In this document: piece by piece, positions 55,051 through 64,000 of the stretch
Position numbering within the stretch: position 1 is the stretch's first letter
Layout: every line of letters begins with the position of its first letter
Assembly (NCBI GenBank): GCA_051453625.1
Contig: JBOZIK010000001.1
Span: 150,437,313 to 150,501,312 of the forward strand
Direction of reading: 5' to 3'
Origin: Welwitschia mirabilis
Taxonomy: Eukaryota > Gnetophyta > Gnetopsida > Welwitschiales
DNA: 64,000 nt
Program-made: the position numbers and the translations under genes
The notes under the pieces: generated by a model
Database searches by the model: none
What the model was told of the DNA's origin: nothing
The model's input: only the letters and a program-made list of their open reading frames with translations

Positions 55051-57985
55051 ATATGATAGAAGCAATTATCTTAGATATTCCCCTTGATAAAAAATTCTTT
55101 CTCTCTACCATTATTTGAATTCTATCTTAGTTAATTCTTTAGTGAATGTTATTATGTCTCTTAATCATCTTTAACTTGACTTATCTATTTTTTTTGTAAA
55201 GTTTCCATAACAGACATTCATGCTTAGGTACTTTACAGTGATAATATTGGATTTACCTAATCTTAAAACATCTAGATCTCTATGAACTTCATTTTGAAGG
55301 AAGATGCCTTTACTCTTATATTTTTATCAATGGTATAAGGTATTTGAGTATTTAGATGTATTCTTTTCTATCTTTCATCTCACTTCTTCGCCTCCATATT
55401 TTAGAATGTATGATCATGTGGGATTTGTTCTAAAATAAAAATTAAAAAAATAAATAATAATAACCATTATCTATTGTATTTATGATAAAATACATGTTCA
55501 GTATGATTTTTTACCACTCTAGGGTAAATTTTTCTAAAATAAATCATTGGTAGTATTCATCATTATGGGAACTCTAGTGGGGGATTAGTTGATCATGCTT
55601 TATAGGTCCTTACTTCTCTGACTGTTGTTACACTATCCTCATCATAAAAGATAGTAATAAAACTTTAAGTCTATGATATGAGTGATATTCCTGGTTTCAT
55701 TAAAGGCATCACTCATTTTTTAAACTTTTAGTATTTCCACATGATCATTTCACTTTTGAGGATTTGGATGTATTTTGGGATGTGAGTAAGTGAGTTCATT
55801 TTTAAGTAGCTTTTAGTCTTATCATTCATTATTTAGATTACTTGATTTTTTATGTCATGATAATCTCTACCTTATCAAGTGGAATTTTATGGAGTTAATA
55901 CCTTTTTTCATGCATCTTTACTTAGGTGGATTTATGATATCTTTTAAAGGTGTTTATTAAGCTAATATTTAGATTAAGTACACTATGTTCTTCATGTTCT
56001 TAGTTGTTTGTTTTTGTTATGTTTTCCTTTGATTTTTTGGTTTATTATTTCAAAGTGATTTTCATACTTTTTCATCATCATTTCTAAGATCTCATCATTT
56101 AATAGTTTTTTATTATTATTTTCATTCTTACTCATATTGTTTTATTAAATAAAGTTAACTTCCTTGTTGCATTTTAATTATTAGATGTTTTCTTTTAGAA
56201 TGTTCATGATAGTACTTTGAGTATTTTGGAGTTCTATATATTTCTTATGGTCCTTTTTTAGTTTGTAAACATTTGTTTAGTTTTCTTTGTTAGGATTCAT
56301 CCTACTTAGTAAATTTTCATTACCCNNNNNNNNNNNNNNNNNNNNNNNNNNNNNNNNNNNNNNNNNNNNNNNNNNNNNNNNNNNNNNNNNNNNNNNNNNN
56401 NNNNNNNNNNNNNNNNNNNNNNNNNNNNNNNNNNNNNNNNNNNNNNNNNNNNNNNNNNNNNNNNNNNNNNNNNNNNNNNNNNNNNNNNNNNNNNNNNNNN
56501 NNNNNNNNNNNNNNNNNNNNNNNNNNNNNNNNNNNNNNNNNNNNNNNNNNNNNNNNNNNNNNNNNNNNNNNNNNNNNNNNNNNNNNNNNNNNNNNNNNNN
56601 NNNNNNNNNNNNNNNNNNNNNNNNNNNNNNNNNNNNNNNNNNNNNNNNNNNNNNNNNNNNNNNNNNNNNNNNNNNNNNNNNNNNNNNNNNNNNNNNNNNN
56701 NNNNNNNNNNNNNNNNNNNNNNNNNNNNNNNNNNNNNNNNNNNNNNNNNNNNNNNNNNNNNNNNNNNNNNNNNNNNNNNNNNNNNNNNNNNNNNNNNNNN
56801 NNNNNNNNNNNNNNNNNNNNNNNNNNNNNNNNNNNNNNNNNNNNNNNNNNNNNNNNNNNNNNNNNNNNNNNNNNNNNNNNNNNNNNNNNNNNNNNNNNNN
56901 NNNNNNNNNNNNNNNNNNNNNNNNNCTATCTTTTGATTATTTGGAATGTTTATTTATTTTTAACACTTATTCTTCATAATTCTTCATCATTAACTATATT
57001 TTAGACCTTTTTTAATAAATCTTGATACCTTCATGTTGATATCTAGGCCTAACGTATTTGGTTAACATTTTAATTTCTTTGAAATGTTTTAAAGTTTCAT
57101 TATCCTTCAAGCAATGTAGATAACCAAGTAGACAATCATCTAGATTTTTTTGATAATCATCCTAGGAATGTTATTTATAATATGTGACTAGATTATAATG
57201 TGATAAGACCATTGACTAACCTTTTTTATCACCATTTTTCTTTATTATTACATTATTTTTCTCCATTCTTTCATGATCCATGTATCGCATTAGTGTCCAC
57301 TTATGTTTTGGATCTTACACTAGTTAATTTCACAATCCTAGATTATAAGATTCCATTAGATTTACCAAAATGAGGTATGTTCTTCTTTCCCTCATTATTT
57401 TTTATTTTTTCCTCCTATTTGTCATCCATTTAGAGTGTAGTTTTCATGTATATCATTTATTTTTTTGTTCTCTTCGATTTGGTACTTACAGAGCTAATTT
57501 TTGTTAAGTATTTTACAAGATATTTAATTTGCATTTTATGAGGTAGAATTAGATTTTTATCTTTAAAACTTATTTTCTCAAAAATTATAAGTTAAAATGG
57601 AGTGTACCTTATAGGTATCTTAATTAGTAGAGTGAGCTTTATGTTTTTATCCTATTAGAGTTTGATTTAAGCACCTTTATTTTTGATCTTCTATGAGGTC
57701 CACCTATTTTAAATTATTTGATTTTATCACATTCCATGCCTTTTCTTTATATAATTAGGAAATAATGGATATATTTATTTTCTTATAGGAGGTGGTGGGA
57801 TAGATCATATTCTCATGATTTTTATATAGAAACTAATTTTTGGGATTGCTTGGAGATTTACACAAGATATATTTAGTTATTTTCACTTTGTCTCATGTGA
57901 TGCACTTTACATTTGTGATTGGTTAGGACATGAACATAATGATAAAGGTAGGCTAAGGTAGAGGCTAAGCTATCAAATTAGGATA
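55051..57985. other. No gene recognised between integrase and the env-like ORF
   Basis: A+T-rich sequence with no sustained frame. It is probably the decayed spacer or start of the third ORF of the Athila-type element. The 600-N gap at 56,326-56,925 lies inside. Confidence 0.5.
56326..56925. other. Assembly gap, 600 N
   Basis: Its size differs from the fixed 100-N gaps, so it may be an estimated distance. Flanks do not obviously repeat each other. Confidence 0.95.
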
Positions 57986-57989
57986 TGAT

Positions 57990-59060
57990 CCCACTAGTCC
58001 CACCTCGATATGCTCGATCCATGTCTATAGAAACTACTTCCATTTATGTAGATAAATACTTCATAGATTTTATGAGTATAATAGAGTTAGGGATAAATTA
58101 GAGATTAACTAAGATAAAACTTATATGGGTAAAGGATGTGCATGAAATATGTTATGGTTTAAATACTAGAGAGTTCAATGAAGTGATGCACATAAAGAGA
58201 TGATTCGATGTTGATCACTACTTGGTTGATATGATTATAGCTATGATTCATGACCATAAGATATCCATTCTCTTAAGTTATATCACTTCAGTTACTAACT
58301 TAGATGGCACTAGAAACATACATATTCATTTAGTTAGAGATACAGAGGAATTTTATGCTTGTGGTGTAGTATTAGATACATTAGAAAATGTTACTAGTAA
58401 TAGGTGAGAAGCTTTAGTAATACATTTATTACCTACCTATTGGATTATACATAGAGGATTGATCTATAACATTAGGAATTTTTTATATAATAGCAACACC
58501 AAGGTAATACATTTACAAATGCTGGCAGTTTTAAATAGAGGGAGTAGATGAACCTTCTAATATTATTTGGAGAAGACTCAGGATGATGATTACGACTTAT
58601 CACATTTAGACTGTGGGATATCCATGCCTCCTATTAGCTATGTTTAGATGATTTGATATACCTATATATGTGGGTGATCAGAGACTTATACATATTTAGA
58701 TATTAGCTTATTACCTATAGGACATATGCATCTAGATTCCAGAAGAACCAGAGAGACCTCAAGTATAGAGACCTGTAGTTATTATCATACTTGAGTAGAT
58801 ATAGGATCTCCTATTTAACACACCATAGGGCCTTAGTGAGTTTATGGACTAAGGCTTTATTAAGCTACATTAGAGGAGATTCACTATTAAGAGGAAAGTT
58901 TAGCACACATAGGAGTGGCTGACTGATGTACATGACCGCATATTATGCATTAAGCATAGAGTTGCTATTAACAACACAGAGGTCATCAAAGTATAGGAAA
59001 ATAAGACTACATAATCTATCATAATAGTTATTAACCATCATTTCCTTGTAGATCTTTAGC
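57990..59060 (+). pseudogene. Athila-type env-like (third) ORF remnant
   Basis: It lies downstream of integrase and upstream of the candidate 3' LTR, the position of the env-like ORF in Athila elements. An open stretch at 58,222-58,407 reads MVDMIIAMIHDHKISILLSY then TNLDGTRNIHIHLVRDTEEF. Beyond a stop it continues with EALVIHLLPTYWIIHRGLIY and NIRNFLYNSNTKVIHLQML, which resembles the W---F-LLPT---------R--LL-------N-G-I pattern of the plant 'putative plant transposon protein' domain. The protein's role is unknown. Assignment rests mainly on position. Confidence 0.5.
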
Positions 59061-59599
59061 GTGTTTGATCTCTTTCACTTGTACTTTAGCCTAGAGCATA
59101 ATGAGAAGTTCATTATGACATTACAAGGGAATTTATTTATTATATTGTATTATGTATTTTTCCTCCATGCATTGTACTTAAAAACTCGTGATTTTATGTA
59201 GACATCATTTTTTGAGTATCATTATTGTATTCACTTTTATTTTTAAGATATTATACACATCAGTTATATATTTTTGACATTTTATAATGGAGATATTTTA
59301 TGTTATACATTATTATTTTTATAATATATTATACATTTAAGTGGAGGACTATTAATTTTATTAACTTTTAATGTTTATCTTTATAAAAAAGTTTTTGCAA
59401 GCTTATGTTTTTCAAGAATAATTTTTAATCCTGTCATTCCCTCCATCATTCGGACGATGTATAGGATGATAGTATGGCCACATACCCTATAAAGGTGAAA
59501 TATTTAGTTATCTATTTTTGACATTTTATTTTGCATTCTAAGACTTTTGAGATTATTTTTGTATTTATTTTTTCGTTACCTAGTTTATTTATCTATAGT

Positions 59600-60910
59600 C
59601 AATTTGGCTTGTAGTTATAATTATTTACCTAGATTTTCAAGTTAGTAATAAGGTAAAGTGAAGAACTATGTTACATTACTAAATTGTATGCAGTTGATAG
59701 AGTATTTTAAATAGTTTTGTAAGACATTAGACAAGTTTATGCTAGGTTTTGATGATATTTGAGATCTAAGAAAAATATCATGAAAATATGTAATCTTCAT
59801 TATATTTGATAACATTTAAGGCAAATTGTTATACTTTCTATCTAGATTTAAAATCCTATAATCAAACAGCATGATCTAATACAAGAAGTATCTATGTGAA
59901 GCCCATCATCCACCTTGTAGTCTAGATGATAGAAAATATTATACTAATTGGGATGCATCCTATACCAAACTAGTAGCTGATGTGGATTATTTATGAGATG
60001 GCATCATTTCCTATGATGTCCAGATGACTAGTAGGATGACACTAAAAATAACTATAAACCAAAATTCACCAAACATTCACCATGTATCATGCATATTCTT
60101 GTACAACTACTATGGTTTTTCTACATTTGTTAGTATTTGCTATATTTAGAATCTTATTTATAATAGATACCTCCTTTACTCTTGACTCTAACTTTTATAT
60201 TTTTTCACACCAAAAATTCTCATGATAGAATATTAAAATGTAGTATATCCATTCTTGTTATTGCAGAGAGATGTCTTCCTTAGTATTGGACTATGTATTC
60301 TTCATTGAGGTGTTACTGCTTTATAATATAGATGTTGGTTTAATAATAATTAAAACTTTATTTTTTATGTTATAGCTTTTATTGTGTGGAAATCCATTAT
60401 GGTTTATATTTCTTATGATTTTATAACAACTTTATTTATGATTTAGATCATGATGGTAACATTTGTTAAGGTTGATACTGATAGCTTAGGTGTATTACAT
60501 TTTATTTCCTAAAATAACTTGCATCACTTTCATATTCTATTTAATGCACCTAATAGCTTATATTGGTCTTGGTCTAGTTATACAAATCCAATATTTATGA
60601 TATGTTGATTTGGTAATCAAATAGATATTACATTTATATTATTTTTACATCTCATTTACATAATTGTGTTTACTTGGATTGTTTACATTACATTATTATT
60701 TTATTCTATTTAGGAAGTACAATAATATATCATTTGAAATCAATTCTCTTTCTTCTCACCTATGATTTTAATGGATTACGAGATTTAGAACACTCCCATC
60801 TATATTAGCGTATTGCATCCTATAATATTATTTGTAATTAATAGGATTTAATAAGAATGTTAAGAATTGCATAAAATGCACTGTAACAATGCTATTAAAC
60901 CTTTATGTTC
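59600..60910 (+). repeat. Candidate 3' LTR of the nested Athila element
   Basis: It is collinear with 27,290-28,600 (for example 'gataacatttaag', 'tttttctacatttgttagt' and 'agcttatattggtcttggtct' against the unit copies) on the same strand. Similarity fades before about 59,560 and after about 60,910. A purine-rich stretch, 'aagtggagga' at 59,339, lies upstream but not at the boundary. Exact ends are not visible. Confidence 0.5.
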
Positions 60911-62400
60911 TAAGTAAATGAAACTTGTATTAGTAGATTAAGGCATCATCATTACTTAATTCTTACATAAAATTTCACTCTTCATTTATGATATTAATTG
61001 TTTTATAGTTGGCATTTTCTATTCTTTTGTAGCTATGGACCAGATAAGGTTTTTGTTTGGCCATTAATTTATTTTTTCTAGTTCTTATGTTATACTAAAT
61101 AATTATATAAATCAACTAGTTATTTTATCTCATTTTATTTGGAGTGGTTAATGTGCCTCATCTAATCCTAAAAATTTATTTTTTTCTTTGTCTTCTCCTA
61201 AATTTTACTTACCTTTATTTAAGGTAAGATGACCAGTTATCACTAGACTTAGTACACTCCTTTTGTTATTTTCATAGCAAGTTTCTTATTCAATAGCTTT
61301 GAGAAATAGGTTTTGCATGAGCTTTTAGTTTTACCTTTCATAAGATTTTCCTCACCTATGATCGGTCTTTTATCTTTAGTACTTGTATGTTTTCTTTTCT
61401 CTACTTTAACAAGTTCGTCTATAATGTTTTCACCTTTTTCATCCACGTATGTTTCAAAGATAGATATTTATGTATAAGTTATGAAATTAATCCATTTTTA
61501 CTATATTCTTATATTATGATTAAGTGGATTCAATTTTAAATTTACTAATATTTATTTATTACACAAATGCAAAAGTAATCTTTTATTCTTAAATCTCGAT
61601 GGTACAAATTTTTGGGTCTTGCTTGTATACTTGTGTCATGACTATATTTTTACTTATTTTAAAAAGTTATAAATATTAAGTTTAATAAAATATTTAGAAA
61701 GATTTTAATTATTTTAAAATTCTCAACTAATCTAAATATTATGTTTTTGAGATGCTGTTATATTAAATTATGCCTTAAGTTTCTTTTATCTTGATTAAAA
61801 ATATATTCTTAAGAACGTTCTTGTAGTGGTGATGATTTAATTTACTTTTATTTTGTTGCACTTTCCTATACGTTAAGAATTTAAATGTAAATTATGAAGT
61901 CTTGTTATTTATTTTTCTCATTATTATGATTATGATTAAATGTGAATCATTGTTTTTACTTTATTAAAGCACCTAGTATTCAGGAAAGCCTTTATGAGAT
62001 ATTATTAAACTCCTTTTACCATTGTCTAATGTTGTGTCCTTTTGTATTCTTGAGTTTTATCACCTTACTTATGCTCTCTTATTTTAAATAAAGTTCTTCC
62101 TCCTTTAAGTCTAGTTTATTTTTTTAAATAACATTGCCTTATAATCTTGAAGTTTAGAAGGCCTAAAAACTTTAGAACTTAGAAGATTTTTGAAGAGCTC
62201 AAACATATATGTGTATGGTTCTATTCTTTCTTACTTCTTGTTGGTCCTTTCTTATATGCATCTCATTAATGCGATCATCATGTTTATATTCTTGTAAGAT
62301 AAATGTTAAATTGTGTGATATTTGATAAACATATATTTAGTACTATTACATGTCTTATCTCCATCCATCTTTTATGCTTCATGACTTCATATTATATGTT
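60911..62400. other. No gene recognised
   Basis: The only open frame of note is a 65-codon Lys/Glu-rich stretch on the minus strand at 61,446-61,249 (VEKRKHTSTKDKRPI). It has no recognisable domain and sits in A+T-rich surroundings. I see no promoter or partner gene. Confidence 0.4.
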
Positions 62401-62403
62401 CTT

Positions 62404-62530
62404 GGTATGAGTTGATAACTCATGGTTAAACCTTACCATATTTACCTTATTATTATGCTATTTAAAATATATGGTTTTGAGTTGATAACTTGTGGTCAAA
62501 TCTTATCTTATTTTATTATCATCCTTATGT
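62404..62530 (+). repeat. Two-copy tandem repeat, about 69 bases
   Basis: The phrase 'gagttgataact-atggt-aaa' occurs at about 62,410 and 62,479, followed in both copies by 'cttacc-ta-ttaccttattat'-like sequence. It adjoins the GTAGTG minisatellite. Confidence 0.6.
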
Positions 62531-62547
62531 CTTAAACTTATGGTTAT

Positions 62548-62870
62548 AGATTTCCATAGGTCACCGAATGAGATAGTGGACTTCACAGATTACCAAATAA
62601 GGTAGTGAAGTAAGAATTTCACAAATTGCCAAATGAGGAAGTGGAGATATTAGATTTACTATAGATCACCAAATGTGGTAGTGGGCTTCACAAGTCATCA
62701 ATCAAGGTATTGAAGTTAATGATATATGAGATTACATAGATATTTTTATGAGAATCATATATCATTGAATGAGGTAGTGGGCTTCACAAATCGTTGAATG
62801 AAGTAGGGAAGTGAAATTATGAAAAATTATATGAGAACCATAGATCACCAAATAAGAAAGTGAAGTGATT
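62548..62870 (+). repeat. Degenerate minisatellite (CACCRAATGAGGTAGTGG type)
   Basis: At least eight imperfect copies of a core close to 'caccgaatgaggtagtgg', alternating with 'cttcacaaat', arranged in three larger blocks (about 62,548-62,655, 62,665-62,715 and 62,755-62,870). No frame stays open through it. It is distinct in composition (G-rich) from its surroundings. Confidence 0.75.
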
Positions 62871-64000
62871 GAGATATGTTAAGATATATAATGATTATTC
62901 TCACTCTTAGTCATAAGGTTAGTGTTTTTGATATGTCATGTTATCTTCGAGTCTTTGCTTATCCTTCATGTCTTAAATAATAAAAATCCTTGTCTACCTT
63001 GCTTAGTTTTTCCTGGATCATACTAGGAGGTGTGAGATTTTTTCATAGTTCTCATCCCATATTTTTGTGTGACAGCTAGAAAATTTGAAGTATAAGTATT
63101 TCTATGAGAAAAAGGATGTAAATAATTAATTTTTCAATATTGTTGAAAATTTTTATGAATGATGTCATATTCCTTCAATAATCCTAAAATATTTGTCATA
63201 ATATGTCTAAGATTTGAGAAATGCATACTTTTCTAGAATAATGTTTTCTTGAATGAGTTAAAGATTTAAACTCCATTTTATCATATGGGTGCTTTATATC
63301 CTATGAAGTTTTCTTAGTTGATACATTAAGCATTATATTATGAAAAATTCTATTGAAATATAAAAATTTGATCATATGTTCTTTGTGCTTTTCCTGATGA
63401 ATTTTATTGAGAAGCTTGAAATCTTCAATTATATTAATTGCCTCAATGTTTCATTAAATTTCAATTGTGGATATATTTTCTTGAATTATTTTCATTAAAT
63501 TCTAAGTTGGTAATATATTTTATGCACCACTTGCAATTCTTCTTGAAAGGTATTAGTCTAATTATGAGTATTAAATTATGAATTATGCCTTTAATTATAG
63601 AGTTAAAGATCATTTATTAATTATTGATTTATAAGTATGTTACAACTAGTACATTTAAGTTACATAAAGAATGGTATAATGTAGTTATATAATAATTAAT
63701 TAAGTAGTAAGAGTTATACTAGAAGCCTTATGGTGTGTAAAATTTTCCCCTTCCTATCATTATTTTAACATTGTCTTGAACAAGATCATTTAAGAGTTTT
63801 AATAATTATTTAAACACTATCATAAAATAAATAGTTTGAAGGGTGTTATAAAAATAACATTATGACTTAAAACATTTCTTTAAGAGGGGTATTATAATAA
63901 AGGCCACCTTAGAAAGGGAAGATACTTATAATTAAAAAAGGAGGACCCACACGTGAAGAGCTAGTGTTCCTTAACATATCAGGCATAAATTTAATTTAAT
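62871..64000. other. No gene recognised
   Basis: A+T-rich sequence with no sustained frame and no match to the other repeats in the window that I could see. It may be decayed transposon sequence or plain intergenic DNA. Confidence 0.4.

Noticed and set aside
56287-56979. A 230-codon open frame
   Set aside because: It consists almost entirely of the 600-N gap; only a few codons at each end are real sequence.
61249-61446. Lys/Glu-rich 65-codon ORF on the minus strand
   Set aside because: No domain, no partner gene and no repeat copy; length is within chance for this composition.
62548-62870. CRISPR-like array
   Set aside because: The repeats are degenerate, directly adjacent and without unique spacers of constant length; the rest of the window is plant DNA.

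Overview
This window looks like nuclear heterochromatin of a flowering plant. It is strongly A+T-rich and shows no intact gene of more than about 100 codons. Almost everything recognisable is plant transposable-element sequence: Ty3/gypsy of the Athila type, Ty1/copia of the SIRE/Maximus-like type, and a CACTA DNA transposon. Conserved Trp and Gln codons are often replaced by stops. No tRNA, rRNA, CRISPR array or bacterial-style operon was seen. The species cannot be named from the sequence. Layout: 1-3.35 kb holds degraded leader-type repeats. 3.36-8.06 kb is a minus-strand gypsy element (integrase, RNase H, RT and gag remnants; the RT still reads MDDFSIFG). 8.44-9.64 kb is a copia-type solo LTR. 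From 8,508 to 32,486 three head-to-tail units of about 7.5, 7.7 and 8.8 kb follow. Each contains LTR remnant, leader, candidate Athila LTR, gag, protease and the start of RT. The two internal unit junctions fall at the same place, and all units share the same dead protease site, so the array grew by DNA duplication and not by retrotransposition. Unit 3 reads on past the unit end into further RT. That RT is cut at about 32.73 kb by a minus-strand copia element (to about 41.63 kb), which itself carries an imperfect 2.3-kb direct duplication with a scaffold gap at the junction. Integrase then resumes at 41.65 kb and is cut again at 42,186 by a 12.1-kb CACTA-type transposon with 30-bp terminal inverted repeats, an AAGGCAT-rich subterminal zone and a GAA target duplication. 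Integrase continues at 54.33 kb, followed by an env-like ORF (58-59 kb) and a candidate 3' LTR (59.6-60.9 kb). The remainder holds no gene but two small minisatellites. The most interesting part is the CACTA element. It carries no transposase I can recognise, but does carry fragments of at least four ordinary plant genes: poly(ADP-ribose) polymerase (+), trehalose-6-phosphate phosphatase (-, intron kept), a receptor-like kinase in two copies (-, both lacking the HRD loop), and a full-length intronless RPS26 pseudogene (-). A possible LRR piece and one unassigned exon may be further captures. It therefore looks like a Pack-type (gene-capturing) non-autonomous CACTA element, nested in an Athila element at the end of a tandem array of retrotransposon segments. 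All assignments come from reading translations by eye; none has been checked by database search.
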